Source: an uncultured Selenomonadales bacterium (GTDB taxonomy: Bacteria; Bacillota; Negativicutes; DSM-1736; Dendrosporobacteraceae). From it: DNA of 44,873 nt. The notes under the pieces were generated by a model, which was given only the letters and a program-made list of their open reading frames with translations, ran no database searches and was not told the origin of the DNA. The position numbers were made by a program, and so were the translations under genes. Shown here one piece after another: positions 1 to 9,235 of the stretch. Location of the stretch: the NCBI GenBank assembly GCA_946407015.1, contig CAMJML010000028.1:1-44873 (forward strand), read 5' to 3'. The first letter of the stretch is position 1, and each line of letters begins with the position of its first letter.

Positions 1-879
1 TATCAGGATACCGTAAACAAAAAGGTCAGCGAGGTTCTGCCTGCTGCGCTGCAGCATGAATTGAGCCAGGCATTTCAAACCAAAGCCAGCCAATATTTCT
101 CCGATCATTTTATCGGCTATTTTAACAGCAGCCTGGGATCGGAAAGCATCATTTATTTGCAGGGACTGAAAGATCTGGATGACATGAGCAAAGACTTGAT
201 CAGTGTTTTTTTCACCAATGTATCCACTGGTTTTGACAATCTGTATCTGCATCAAGAACTGGCTGATAACCAGACTGAACTCTTGTTTACACTTGGCGAA
301 ATTGCCGAAATCCGGTCACAGGAAACAGGTAATCATGTCAAACGGGTCGCCAAATACTCCAAGCTGCTGGCTTTAAAATACGGCTTAAGCAATGAAGAAG
401 CCGAAGTGCTGAACCTGGCCTCGTCGATGCATGACATTGGAAAACTGGCGATCCGGGACACTATTTTAAATAAACCCGGCCAGCTCACCCCGGAAGAGTT
501 TGATATCATTAAAACTCATGCCTTGGCCGGCTACCAACTGCTCAAGACTTCCCGGCGCAAATTGCTGCAGACGGCTGCCCTGGTTGCTTTGCAGCATCAT
601 GAAAAGTTTGACGGTACAGGCTATCCTTACGGGCTGAGGGGTGAGCAAATTCATATTTACGGACGAATTACCGCCTTAGCCGACGTATTTGATGCCCTGA
701 GCTCTGACCGGATTTATCGCAGTGCCTGGCCCTTCGAACAAGTGCTGGATTATATTCGCGAACAACGAGGGCATCATTTTGATCCTGAACTTGTCGATAT
801 TTTGTTTAATCATTTGGATGAATTCATCAAAATCCGCGATTCCTGCGGCGATTATCTGCAAAATTTTCGCCAGCCGTAA
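1..879 (+). CDS. HD-GYP domain signalling protein (N-terminus outside window)
   Basis: The frame is open from base 1, so the gene begins upstream and 292 C-terminal residues are visible. The C-terminal half is an HD-GYP domain: the metal-binding HD is in MHDIGK, and HHEKFDGTGYP matches the HHExxDGxGYP signature of cyclic-di-GMP phosphodiesterases. The segment before it resembles the DUF3369 region found between a receiver domain and HD-GYP in some response regulators, so a receiver domain probably lies upstream; that part is inference. Family knowledge: these enzymes hydrolyse c-di-GMP in the cytoplasm, linking signal input to motility or biofilm behaviour. The internal TTG at 61 is not needed as a start because the frame continues to the left edge. 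Confidence 0.9.
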   Translation, partial: YQDTVNKKVSEVLPAALQHELSQAFQTKASQYFSDHFIGYFNSSLGSESIIYLQGLKDLDDMSKDLISVFFTNVSTGFDNLYLHQELADNQTELLFTLGEIAEIRSQETGNHVKRVAKYSKLLALKYGLSNEEAEVLNLASSMHDIGKLAIRDTILNKPGQLTPEEFDIIKTHALAGYQLLKTSRRKLLQTAALVALQHHEKFDGTGYPYGLRGEQIHIYGRITALADVFDALSSDRIYRSAWPFEQVLDYIREQRGHHFDPELVDILFNHLDEFIKIRDSCGDYLQNFRQP

Positions 880-886
880 AACAAAC

Positions 887-960
887 AGAGAGTCTTAAAC
901 AATAAGCTGTTCAAGACTCTCTTCTAATTGATAGCTTGCCTGAGGCAGGCTTTTTATTTT
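887..960. terminator. Convergent terminator pair
   Basis: Two hairpins lie between the convergent HD-GYP and symporter genes. The first pairs 887-896 with 913-922. The second (938-950, GCCTG/CAGGC) is followed by TTTTTATTTTT and is a typical intrinsic terminator for the plus strand. The first hairpin has a T-rich tail on the minus strand and can end the symporter transcript. Confidence 0.75.
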
Positions 961-970
961 TATAGTACGG

Positions 971-2329
971 TTAAAGCTTGATTACGCCCACTGAGTTTAA
1001 AAATACAATAAGCAGCAAGGCTGGAGTCACGTACCGCAAAATGAAATAATAAACATTCAGGATACCGTCAATATTCAGCCTGCCATGATTGGATAATTCG
1101 CGCTTCAAGTCTTCTTTTTTAACCACATAGCCAATGAAAATGGCGATGAGCAAACCGCCGACCGGCAAAAGAATATTGGAAGAAATATAATCAAACCAGT
1201 CAAAGAAACCGCGGCCAAGGAAGGTATAGCTGCCCAGTAAGCTGCTCTTATCCACCGACAGGGTGGCTAAGATCCCGATCACTGCAATAATCACAGCATT
1301 TAAAATCGCCGCTTTCGGACGGGAAACGCCCCGTTCTTCCGTAAAGTAAGCCAGTGGCACCTCTACCAGAGACAGCATCGCCGTAGTAGCGGCAATGGAT
1401 GTCAGAAAAAAGAAAGCAACCAGCAGAATATTGCCAAAGGGGATTTGCGAAAAAACCAGCGGAATAGTCATAAATAGCAGTCCCGGTCCGGCTGTTGGCT
1501 CAAGACCAAAGGAAAACACTGTCGGGAAAATCGCGATCCCTGCCAGTAAGGAAACCAGCGTATCAGACAGAGCGACCTTTGCCGCTGTACCAAATAAGTG
1601 ATTATCCTGCGTAAAATAGCTGCCATAAGTAATCATCGTTCCCATCCCCAAGGACAGTTTAAAAAAGGCCAGTCCAAGCGCCGTCAGTACGGCGGCTGCA
1701 GTTAGTTTGCTGAAATCAATTTGCAGCAGGAAATCAATACCGGCACTGGCACCTGGCAGTGTCAAAGCCCGGATATCACAGATAATAATCAGGATAAATA
1801 ATAACGGCATCAGGGTCTTCGTAATCTTTTCAATCCCATCCTTGACTCCCATGGCCAGGATAGTGGCTACAACACCCATGACAATAAACTGCCAGACAAT
1901 GGGTGAAACCGGTCCCATAATGACATCACCGAATTGACTTTGCGCAGTCGCCATGGTAATACCGGCAAAATCGCCTTTGATCGCTTTAAATAAATAAAAA
2001 TAAACCCAGCCGGCTACACAACTGTAAAAGAACATAATGAGATAAGACGATAATGCTCCCATCATACCTATGTATTTCCAGCCTGTTCCCGGTTTCAGTT
2101 CCTCCAGCGCACCGACCGCATTTTTTCTGGTTTTGCGGCCAATGTAAAACTCACTGACCATAATGGGCAAGCCAACAAATAAAATACAGAGAAAATATAC
2201 GGTTAAGAATGCACCACCGCCATATTGGCCGGTAAGATAAGGAAACTTCCAGATGTTCCCCAAGCCAACGGCTGAACCTAAGGTGGCGAAGAAAACGGCT
2301 AAGCCTGAAGAAAATGTCTCTCTTTTCAC
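971..2329 (-). CDS. Sodium-dependent neurotransmitter-symporter family (SNF) transporter
   Basis: A polytopic membrane protein of about 452 residues. Near the N-terminus, FFATLGSAVGLGNIWKFPYL is the signature TM1 of the LeuT/SNF family, whose unwound segment binds Na+ and substrate. Bacterial members import amino acids or related amines with sodium; the substrate cannot be read from sequence. I chose GTG at 2329 (peptide VKRETFSSG) because GGGAG sits about 9 bases upstream; the longer reading from TTG at 2371 has no clear ribosome binding site. The gene lies downstream of purL on the same strand, but a strong terminator and a separate promoter lie between them, so it is probably transcribed separately or controlled by that leader. 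Confidence 0.92.
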   Translation of the reverse strand: MKRETFSSGLAVFFATLGSAVGLGNIWKFPYLTGQYGGGAFLTVYFLCILFVGLPIMVSEFYIGRKTRKNAVGALEELKPGTGWKYIGMMGALSSYLIMFFYSCVAGWVYFYLFKAIKGDFAGITMATAQSQFGDVIMGPVSPIVWQFIVMGVVATILAMGVKDGIEKITKTLMPLLFILIIICDIRALTLPGASAGIDFLLQIDFSKLTAAAVLTALGLAFFKLSLGMGTMITYGSYFTQDNHLFGTAAKVALSDTLVSLLAGIAIFPTVFSFGLEPTAGPGLLFMTIPLVFSQIPFGNILLVAFFFLTSIAATTAMLSLVEVPLAYFTEERGVSRPKAAILNAVIIAVIGILATLSVDKSSLLGSYTFLGRGFFDWFDYISSNILLPVGGLLIAIFIGYVVKKEDLKRELSNHGRLNIDGILNVYYFILRYVTPALLLIVFLNSVGVIKL

Positions 2330-2393
2330 TTTTTCCAACTCCCTGACTCCAACTGTAGTTTTCAACCACAAACCTATTTTACCCTGAATTGGT

Positions 2394-2441
2394 CAAAACA
2401 AAACTGCTTGTCCTAGGGAGACGCCGAAGGACAAGCAGTCT
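2394..2441 (-). terminator. Strong intrinsic terminator, minus strand
   Basis: The arms CTGCTTGTCC and GGACAAGCAG form a perfect stem of at least 10 bp, followed on the minus strand by TTTTGTTTTG. It ends the candidate RNA and probably purL read-through. Confidence 0.85.
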
Positions 2442-2524
2442 GAACAGTCTCACGTACACCATAGCGCTCCTGGAGAAGCGATAAGGTTTCCTGACAGCAG
2501 GCAAAACTTGCTTGTTTGTAGTCC
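2394..2524 (-). ncRNA. Candidate small RNA or attenuator leader
   Basis: Transcription predicted from the promoter at 2531-2559 would begin near 2524 and end at the terminator at 2394-2441, giving an RNA of about 130 nt. By eye it can fold into small hairpins: GCAA/UUGC, CCUG/CAGG with a 4-base loop, and a 6-bp CGCUUC/GGAGCG stem with loop UCCA. The 5' end (GGAC...ACAAGCA) resembles the 3' arm of the terminator (GGACAAGCAG), so it could compete for the terminator's 5' arm. The symporter starts 65 bases further on, so this may be a leader rather than an independent RNA. It matches no riboswitch class that I recognise. Confidence 0.45.
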
Positions 2525-2530
2525 GTGTAC

Positions 2531-2559
2531 ATACTAACAAATATAAGTCCACCTGTCAA
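2531..2559 (-). promoter_or_regulatory. Sigma-A-type promoter, TTGACA-N17-TAGTAT
   Basis: On the minus strand, a perfect -35 TTGACA (2554-2559) is followed by a 17-base spacer and TAGTAT (2531-2536), with TGT directly before the -10 (extended -10). It lies just downstream of the purL stop codon. Confidence 0.6.
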
Positions 2560-2596
2560 GCACAGTAACCGTTTACGAAGTGTTTCATTGAATAAA

Positions 2597-5500
2597 TTAT
2601 TTGAAGTATTGGATACCAGAAGCAAAAATCTGCTGATCCTTTATTCCCGGGACATTCATCGCCACACCGTGGCCAATCCGCTCGGAGTGCCCCATCTTGC
2701 CAAGCACCCGCCCATCCGGGCTGGTAATCCCCTCAATGCCGGCCAATGAGCCGTTGGGATTAAACGGAATGGCATTGGACGGATTGCCGTCAAAGTCCAC
2801 ATACTGAGTGGCAATTTGGCCATTTTGATAGAGCTTTTCCAGCATGGCCGCATTGGCTACAAACCGTCCTTCCCCATGAGAAACGGCAATGGTATGAATA
2901 TCGCCCACCGACGCATGGCTAAACCAGGGGGACTGATTGGAGACAATTTTGGTTTGAACCATACAGGAAATATGACGGCCAATCTGATTATGCGTCAGCG
3001 TTGGGCTGTCCGCTGTCAGCTCGGTAATTTCGCCGTAGGGCACCAGCCCCAGCTTGATAAGGGCCTGGAAGCCATTGCAAATACCCAGCATCAAACCATC
3101 ACGCTGATGCAATAACCGCATCACAGCTGTTTGTATCCTTGGATTGCGGAACATGGCGGCAATAAACTTTCCTGAGCCGTCCGGTTCATCTCCGGCGCTA
3201 AACCCGCCTGGCAGCATCACAATCTGGGCTTGATCAATGCCCTTGGCAATGGCTTCAATGGACTGTTCCACTGCGGCTGGTGTAAGGTTCCGGATGACCA
3301 GCGTATCGGCCAAACCACCGGCTTTTTCAAAAGCACGGGCTGAATCATATTCGCAGTTGGTTCCAGGGAATACCGGGATAAAAACGCGCGGTTTGGCGAA
3401 GCTTTTAGCCGCCTTGTGCGTAGACTGGCTGTGGTAAGGACGATAAGCCGGTACCTCGGCTTTATGAGCGGTCTGGGTCGGGAAGATTTTTTCCAGCGGT
3501 TGTTCCCAGGCTTGACGGGCTTTGCTCAGCAGGATACGGCTGCCCTGCAGCACCAGCGCCGGGTCTGCTTGAGTCACTCCCAGCATCTTATAGGAGAGAC
3601 CGGCAAGTGCCTGCGCGGGTTCAACTTCGGCTGCCAGTTCCACGACCAGCGATCCATAGGCCGCTTCCAACAGCAGGTCGATAGAAATATCGCTTTGAAA
3701 GCGCAGTCCAATCTCATTTCCGAAAGCCATTTTGCTGACAGCAGCGGCAATACCGCCGTTGCGCACACTGTGAGCCGCCACAATCTGGCCGGCTCTTATT
3801 GCCTGGGTAACAACCTGGAAGTTCTTGCGCAGCACTTCAAAATCAGGGAGTTCATATTCATCCCGTGGCAGCGGAACCAGGACCACTTTGCTGCCGGTCT
3901 GTTTAAACTCCGGAGAAATGACGGTATCGGTATGGACAATATTAACGGCAAACGCCACCAGCGTCGGAGGAACATGAATGTCCTTGAACGTCCCGGACAT
4001 GCTGTCTTTCCCGCCAATAGCCGGAATCGCCAGCTGCTGCTGGGCATAAAGCGCTCCCAGCAGGGCACTGAACGGCTTACCCCATTTGACCGCATCTTGT
4101 CCCAGCTTTTCAAAATACTCCTGCAGGGTTAAACGAATTGAGGAATAATCACCGCCCAAAGCCACCACCTTAGCCGCCGCTTCAATCACAGCATAGAGAG
4201 CGCCATGAAACGGACTCCATTTGCCGATAAGCGGATTATAGCCATAGGTCATGGCGGTCGCTGTCGTGGTTTCGCCGTGCAGTACCGGCACTTTGGCTAC
4301 CATCCCTTCGGCAGGGGTCGCCTGGTATTTGCCCCCAAACGGCATCAATACAGTGCCGGCGCCAATGGTGCTGTCAAACATTTCGACCAGGCCCTTTTGG
4401 CTGCAAACATTAAGATCACGCAACGTTTCAAGCCAGATTTCCTCTAAGGAACGTCCTGCAGCCGCCGGGGATTTGCGGCTAAAATAGTTTTCTTCCACCG
4501 CTGGTGCTGCCACCTGGACGGACGTTACCTGCTTGATCCCATTGGTATTTAAAAATTCACGGCTGACATCGACAATGGCTTTGCCGCGCCAGAACATCTT
4601 CAGGCGTTTTTCGTCGGTAACCTGGGCCACTACGGTAGCCTCCAGATTTTCCTGATCGGCATAGCCGATAAAGGCTTCAACGTCGGCGGCAGCAATAACA
4701 GCCGCCATTCTTTCCTGGGATTCGGAAATGGCCAGTTCGGTTCCGTCCAGTCCCTCATACTTTTTCGGGATATAGTCTAAATTAATGATCAGACCTTCTG
4801 TCAATTCGCCGATTGCCACCGACACACCGCCAGCCCCGAAATCATTGCAGCGTTTAATCATCCGGCTGACCGCTTCGTTACGGAATAAACGCTGAATTTT
4901 ACGTTCGGTGGGGGCATTGCCTTTTTGCACTTCAGCGCCACAGCTAAACAGCGATTCTTCCGTATGCTCCTTGGACGATCCGGTCGCACCGCCGCAGCCG
5001 TCCCGTCCGGTGCGGCCGCCAACCAAAATCACCACATCGCCTTTTTGCGGAGTAGCCCGGACCACCTGCGCTTTGGGTGCGGCTGCGATGACAGCACCAA
5101 TCTCCATCCTTTTGGCAACGAAATCCTCGTCATACACTTCCGCAACCTGGCCGGTTGCCAAACCGATTTGATTCCCGTAAGAACTGTAGCCGGCAGCAGC
5201 CCCTGTCGTAATTTTCTTTTGCGGCAGTTTGCCTGGCAGCGTTTCTTTGACACTTGTGCGCGGGTCGGCGCTGCCGGTTACCCGCATCGCCTGATAAACA
5301 TAGGAACGGCCCGACAGAGGGTCACGGATGGCGCCCCCCAGGCAAGTAGCGGCACCGCCAAAAGGCTCAATTTCAGTCGGATGATTATGCGTTTCGTTTT
5401 TGAACATAATCAGCCAATCCTCTGTTTTTCCATCCACATCCACCGGAACGACGATACTGCAGGCATTAATTTCATCGGAAACATCCAAATCGGCCAATTT

Positions 5501-6367
5501 GCCGCGTTTTCTCAGTTCCTTCATCCCGATGGTGGCCATGTCCATCAAGGAAATATCCCGCTCTTTATCTCCATAAACCACCTGTCTGGCTTCGAGGAAC
5601 TGTGCATAAGCCGCCGTAATGGGTTCCATAAAATACCCTTTATCAAATTCAACCCGCTCAACTTTGGTAAAAAAGGTAGTATGACGGCAATGATCCGACC
5701 AATAGGTATCAATGACTTTAATCTCAGTAATGGTAGGATCACGATGCTCTTGATCCCGAAAATACCGTTGGCAAAATTCCAGATCGTCAAAATTCATGGC
5801 CAGTCCGGTTTGCTGCATGAAACCTTGCAATTCTTCACTGCTTTTATGAATAAAGCCGGTTAATACCGCAACATCGGCTGGAACATCGGCCGCCATATTC
5901 AGCGTCTCCGGCTTATCCAGTCTGGCTTCACGGCATTCAACGGCATTAATGCAATACTCTTTGATCCTGTCTACCTCTTCGGTTGACAACGGACCGGAAA
6001 GAACAATGACCTTGGCGGTAACAATGATGGGACGATCCTTTTGGGTCAGGATTTGGATACACTGGGCAGCCGAGTCAGCCGTCTGATCATACTGCCCTGG
6101 TAAAAACTCCATGGCAAATACGGCATCAGCCGGATCAAGGACCAGTTCTTCATCATAAACCTCATCGACAGTCGGTTCTGAAAACACAATACTGCGGGCT
6201 TGCAGATATTCCTGATCGCTGATGCCCTCAATATCGTAGCGGTTGATGACACGCACACCGGTCAGTGCCTTTAGATCAAGGCTTTCTTTTAAATCAGCAT
6301 ATAGACTCTGGGCCGGAATATCAAAACCCGGACGTTTTTCCACAAAAATTCTTTTTACCTGACTCAC
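2597..6367 (-). CDS. purL: Phosphoribosylformylglycinamidine synthase, single-chain
   Basis: At 1256 residues this is the large single-chain FGAM synthase, of the type common in clostridia, joining the synthetase and glutaminase parts that Bacillus encodes as PurL, PurQ and PurS. It catalyses the ATP- and glutamine-dependent conversion of FGAR to FGAM in purine synthesis. The C-terminal class I glutaminase shows FPGTNCEYDSA, the nucleophile Cys in GICNGFQ (near residue 1097) and the His of VSHGEGRF. The synthetase part has DTYWSDHCRHTTF and FKNETHNHPTEIEPFGGAAT. It starts at GTG 6367 with AAGGAGGG about 7 bases upstream. Unusually, it stands alone, without other pur genes, and is divergent from a LysR gene. 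Confidence 0.97.
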   Translation of the reverse strand: MSQVKRIFVEKRPGFDIPAQSLYADLKESLDLKALTGVRVINRYDIEGISDQEYLQARSIVFSEPTVDEVYDEELVLDPADAVFAMEFLPGQYDQTADSAAQCIQILTQKDRPIIVTAKVIVLSGPLSTEEVDRIKEYCINAVECREARLDKPETLNMAADVPADVAVLTGFIHKSSEELQGFMQQTGLAMNFDDLEFCQRYFRDQEHRDPTITEIKVIDTYWSDHCRHTTFFTKVERVEFDKGYFMEPITAAYAQFLEARQVVYGDKERDISLMDMATIGMKELRKRGKLADLDVSDEINACSIVVPVDVDGKTEDWLIMFKNETHNHPTEIEPFGGAATCLGGAIRDPLSGRSYVYQAMRVTGSADPRTSVKETLPGKLPQKKITTGAAAGYSSYGNQIGLATGQVAEVYDEDFVAKRMEIGAVIAAAPKAQVVRATPQKGDVVILVGGRTGRDGCGGATGSSKEHTEESLFSCGAEVQKGNAPTERKIQRLFRNEAVSRMIKRCNDFGAGGVSVAIGELTEGLIINLDYIPKKYEGLDGTELAISESQERMAAVIAAADVEAFIGYADQENLEATVVAQVTDEKRLKMFWRGKAIVDVSREFLNTNGIKQVTSVQVAAPAVEENYFSRKSPAAAGRSLEEIWLETLRDLNVCSQKGLVEMFDSTIGAGTVLMPFGGKYQATPAEGMVAKVPVLHGETTTATAMTYGYNPLIGKWSPFHGALYAVIEAAAKVVALGGDYSSIRLTLQEYFEKLGQDAVKWGKPFSALLGALYAQQQLAIPAIGGKDSMSGTFKDIHVPPTLVAFAVNIVHTDTVISPEFKQTGSKVVLVPLPRDEYELPDFEVLRKNFQVVTQAIRAGQIVAAHSVRNGGIAAAVSKMAFGNEIGLRFQSDISIDLLLEAAYGSLVVELAAEVEPAQALAGLSYKMLGVTQADPALVLQGSRILLSKARQAWEQPLEKIFPTQTAHKAEVPAYRPYHSQSTHKAAKSFAKPRVFIPVFPGTNCEYDSARAFEKAGGLADTLVIRNLTPAAVEQSIEAIAKGIDQAQIVMLPGGFSAGDEPDGSGKFIAAMFRNPRIQTAVMRLLHQRDGLMLGICNGFQALIKLGLVPYGEITELTADSPTLTHNQIGRHISCMVQTKIVSNQSPWFSHASVGDIHTIAVSHGEGRFVANAAMLEKLYQNGQIATQYVDFDGNPSNAIPFNPNGSLAGIEGITSPDGRVLGKMGHSERIGHGVAMNVPGIKDQQIFASGIQYFK

Positions 6368-6463
6368 GGGATACCCTCCTTTTTACCTTTACAACTACCA
6401 TTGTAATATATTATTATTGATTATAATAATTAATAATTCTAATCTCTTTTATTAGGAGAACTT
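6368..6463. promoter_or_regulatory. AT-rich divergent control region purL/LysR
   Basis: The 96-base region between the divergent starts is very AT-rich and contains an imperfect palindrome, ATTATTGATTATAATAAT, around 6407-6427. LysR regulators usually bind such sites next to their own divergent promoter. Whether purL is a target is inference. Confidence 0.3.
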
Positions 6464-7363
6464 ATGATGAGCATTAACTTTGAGCTCTATAAAGTGTTTT
6501 ATTATGTTGCAAAGCATCTTAGTTTTTCCGAGGCAGCCAACCATATGTATATCTCCCAGTCTGCGGTCAGCCAGTCGGTGAAGCAATTGGAAGAGCAGCT
6601 GGGAGCCCGGCTCTTTTCCCGCAATACCAAACAAGTTAAGCTGACCAAGGCCGGCGAGCTGTTGTTTCAGCATGTCGAACAGGCCTACAATTTTTTGCGT
6701 ACCGGTGAACGCAGCATCAGCGAACTGCATTCACTGCAGCAGGGTGAAATCAAAATTGCGGCCAGCGATACCATCTGCAAATATTTCTTGTTGCCTTATC
6801 TTAAGCAATTTCATCAGCTTTATCCGAAAATAAAAATTAACATTACCAACCGTCCGTCCCCAATCTGTGCTGAATTGCTAGCTAAAGGACTGGTCGATGT
6901 CAGTGTCATGAACTTACCGAATTCCGAGTATGATAAGAGTTTGAAAATCAGCCGGCTCAAACCCTTACAGGATGTCTTCATTGCCGGTCCGAAGTTCCGG
7001 CAGTTGCAGGGCAGGACCCTGGAACTGGACGAGCTCATGACGTATCCGTTATTGATGCTGGAGCGCAATTCCACCACCCGGCTGTTTTTTGAACAATATC
7101 TGCAAGCCAACCAGCTTAAAACCACCCCTGAAATTGAGCTGGACAGTGTGGATATTTTGATTGAGCTGGTCAAAATTGGCCTGGGAATTTCTTTTATTGC
7201 CAAAGAGTACATTCAAAAAGAACTGACGCAAAAGGAAATCATCACATTGAACGTCAATGCTGAAATTCCCCGTCGTTATCTGGGGGTTGTCACGCATGCC
7301 AGCCTGCCTGTTCCGGTAGCGGCTCAAAAATTCATCGACCTTTTAATGACAGAAAAACCTTAG
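6464..7363 (+). CDS. LysR family transcriptional regulator
   Basis: A protein of 299 residues, normal for the family. The N-terminal winged helix-turn-helix (roughly 5-65) has the usual pattern FYYVAKHLSFSEAANHMYIS followed by QSAVSQSVKQLEEQLGARLF. The rest is a periplasmic-binding-like effector domain (about 90-295). It starts at ATG 6464, with AGGAG about 7 bases upstream; ATG 6467 is also possible. It is divergent from purL across an AT-rich gap and stands alone, closed by a bidirectional terminator that overlaps its stop codon. The effector is unknown. Confidence 0.93.
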   Translation: MMSINFELYKVFYYVAKHLSFSEAANHMYISQSAVSQSVKQLEEQLGARLFSRNTKQVKLTKAGELLFQHVEQAYNFLRTGERSISELHSLQQGEIKIAASDTICKYFLLPYLKQFHQLYPKIKINITNRPSPICAELLAKGLVDVSVMNLPNSEYDKSLKISRLKPLQDVFIAGPKFRQLQGRTLELDELMTYPLLMLERNSTTRLFFEQYLQANQLKTTPEIELDSVDILIELVKIGLGISFIAKEYIQKELTQKEIITLNVNAEIPRRYLGVVTHASLPVPVAAQKFIDLLMTEKP

Positions 7364-7386
7364 CTTGCAAGCAAGCTAAGGTTTTT
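7352..7386. terminator. Bidirectional terminator LysR/speD
   Basis: A near-perfect palindrome, CCTTAGCTTGC-aa-GCAAGCTAAGG, is flanked by AAAAA on the left and TTTTT on the right, so it can work on both strands. The TAG stop of the LysR gene lies inside the left arm. Confidence 0.9.
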
Positions 7387-7395
7387 ATCACTGGT

Positions 7396-8193
7396 TCAGA
7401 CTTTCACGCGCGGAACATTGCGTCCGTAGAAAATCTCGGCCATTTCTTTTTTCAAGCGCTGTTTGATTTTCTTCTTTTCGCCTGTCAGCAATTCTTTTTT
7501 CGCTGTCCCAAAAAGATAGTTATCCAAATCAAACTCTTTAAGAATCATTTTAGTATGAAAAATGTTTTCCTGATAGACATTGACATCAATCATTTGATAC
7601 AGTTCCCGGATATCAGGCTTAATATAGTTTTGAATGGAATTAATCTTATGATCAATAAAAAACTTTTTGCCGTTCACATCGCGGGTAAAGCCGCGGACCC
7701 GGTAATCCACAATCGCAATATCGGAACTAAAGGAATTGATTAAATAATTGAGCGCTTTAAGTGGTGAAATATGCCCACAGGTGGAAACGTCAATATCAGC
7801 CCGGAACGTGCTAATTCCTTTATCCGGATGACTTTCCGGATAGGTATGAACGGTAATATGGCTTTTGTCTAAATGACAGACAACTGCTTCAGACTGGGGA
7901 TCGGCAACTTCTTTTTCCACCGGCTCCTCAGAGATCAGCATGGTCACACTGGCTCCTTGAGGATCGTAGTCCTGCTTGGCAATATTGAGAATATTGGCTC
8001 CGATAATATTGGCCACTTCTGTTAAGATACTCGTAAGGCGGTCAGCATTATATTCCTCATCTATATATTCAATATACGCCTGGCGATGCTCGGGAGTCTT
8101 CGCATAGCAGATATCATACATGTTAAAACTTAATGATTTGGTTAAATTATTGAATCCATACAATTTGAGCTTTTTAATTTCCTTAATATCCAT
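7396..8193 (-). CDS. speD: S-adenosylmethionine decarboxylase proenzyme (E. coli-type SpeD)
   Basis: About 265 residues, matching the long E. coli-type class rather than the short Bacillus/archaeal type. The N-terminus [20 protein letters not shown] is typical. The self-cleavage site is in [15 protein letters not shown]: the Ser becomes the pyruvoyl group of the new alpha chain. The enzyme makes decarboxylated SAM, the aminopropyl donor for spermidine synthesis. I prefer ATG 8193 because AAGGTGG lies 5 bases upstream; GTG 8202 would put that site inside the gene. No spermidine synthase gene is nearby. An upstream TATAAT suggests its own promoter. Confidence 0.95.
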   Translation of the reverse strand: MDIKEIKKLKLYGFNNLTKSLSFNMYDICYAKTPEHRQAYIEYIDEEYNADRLTSILTEVANIIGANILNIAKQDYDPQGASVTMLISEEPVEKEVADPQSEAVVCHLDKSHITVHTYPESHPDKGISTFRADIDVSTCGHISPLKALNYLINSFSSDIAIVDYRVRGFTRDVNGKKFFIDHKINSIQNYIKPDIRELYQMIDVNVYQENIFHTKMILKEFDLDNYLFGTAKKELLTGEKKKIKQRLKKEMAEIFYGRNVPRVKV

Positions 8194-8290
8194 CTCATCC
8201 ACCTTACTACTTGTATTTGCAAATCTGAAAGTATAGTTACTTTATTATATCCGATTTCCTATTCTACAAATAGTGACAAATCCCTGCCGA

Positions 8291-8325
8291 CAAAATAAAA
8301 CTCCAAAGATTTTTATCTTTGGAGT
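8291..8325 (-). terminator. Intrinsic terminator of the MshEN/CheX gene
   Basis: ACTCCAAAGAT pairs with ATCTTTGGAGT (8300-8310 with 8315-8325), followed on the minus strand by TTTTATTTTG. It lies just after the stop at 8333. Confidence 0.85.
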
Positions 8326-8332
8326 CTGGTTC

Positions 8333-9235
8333 TTAGCAATCCCCTTCGGCTAAAACAAGTTCAACCCGTCCAAAACCTAATTCAATCGGAATACAATAGC
8401 CTTTGTTCAATTTCATCGTATAATCTTTTTGGACGATTTGCGGTTGTAATTCAAGCTTTACACCCTGATCGGATGCATTGACACAGAAGATGCCATTGAC
8501 AACATTGAGAAATTCGGCCACACTGCATTCCGCCATTTCATCAATTTCCGTTAACTCTTCCTGGCTGTAACGGCGCGCCAGTTCTAAGAACACCTGGTTA
8601 TCCATCGCAATCCCTGTTACCAGACCCACATCGCCGACAATATTTTGCGTCACAAACCATTTTGAGGTCTCATAGTCACAGGTCAACTGATTCTGCTGTA
8701 CCAGAGGATGATCATTTAAAAATCTGACTACACTCCGTAAAAATAAGGCCACATAATCATAATATATTTCACCGATTCCCCCAACCGACGCGAAATTTAA
8801 AAACTGGTGGGTGGCTTGTTCATAATCGGCATCCTGCAGCAGTTGCCATTGTTCATTCGTTAGCTGGCTCTCTTGTTTATAATCAGCCAGAGCCTTTTCT
8901 AGGCTGGCCAGATCCAGATAGCCTAAATCGACGATAGCCTGACTCAAGCTCATCTGCCGGTTGCGCTGAATTTCAAGGAGCTCTTGCAATTGTGCCAGCG
9001 TCAAGTATCCCATTTCAATGGCCAATTCACCAAACTTCTTATCCTTGGATTTTTGCATTTCATGAACCGCTTCCACCTGAGCGGCATTCATCAGGCCGGT
9101 ATTGATGGCCAGTACTCCGAGTTTGACCCGGACCGAGTGTTCGTACATCAAGGCTTCCCTAAGCTGCTCAGGCTTTAAGATTCCTTGATTCAATAAATAT
9201 TGACCAAAATATTGGTTTAATAACATGGCAGCCAC
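8333..9235 (-). CDS. MshEN-like repeats fused to a CheX-like chemotaxis phosphatase domain
   Basis: A protein of 300 residues. The first about 120 residues look like repeated MshEN/GspE-N-type units, each with a pattern such as FGQYLLNQGILKPEQLREAL and FGELAIEMGYLTLAQLQELL; this fold binds c-di-GMP in some pilus ATPases. The C-terminal half (about 140-300) is CheX-like, with AECSVAEFLNVVNGIF carrying the E-x2-N pattern that holds the CheY-P phosphatase residues in this family. It starts directly after the stop of the cheY-like gene (9236), so the two are surely co-transcribed and probably act together. Whether the N-terminal units bind c-di-GMP is not known. Confidence 0.8.
   Translation of the reverse strand: MAAMLLNQYFGQYLLNQGILKPEQLREALMYEHSVRVKLGVLAINTGLMNAAQVEAVHEMQKSKDKKFGELAIEMGYLTLAQLQELLEIQRNRQMSLSQAIVDLGYLDLASLEKALADYKQESQLTNEQWQLLQDADYEQATHQFLNFASVGGIGEIYYDYVALFLRSVVRFLNDHPLVQQNQLTCDYETSKWFVTQNIVGDVGLVTGIAMDNQVFLELARRYSQEELTEIDEMAECSVAEFLNVVNGIFCVNASDQGVKLELQPQIVQKDYTMKLNKGYCIPIELGFGRVELVLAEGDC

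Noticed and set aside
2413-2532. Short minus-strand ORF beginning MYTDYKQASFACC
   Set aside because: Its ATG overlaps the -10 of the predicted promoter, it has no well-placed ribosome binding site, and its end lies inside the terminator hairpin; an RNA explains the region better.
3416-5863. Long plus-strand readings opposite purL (238 and 312 codons)
   Set aside because: They lie antisense to an unmistakable purL, have no ribosome binding sites and no recognisable domains; they are shadows of a GC-biased coding strand.
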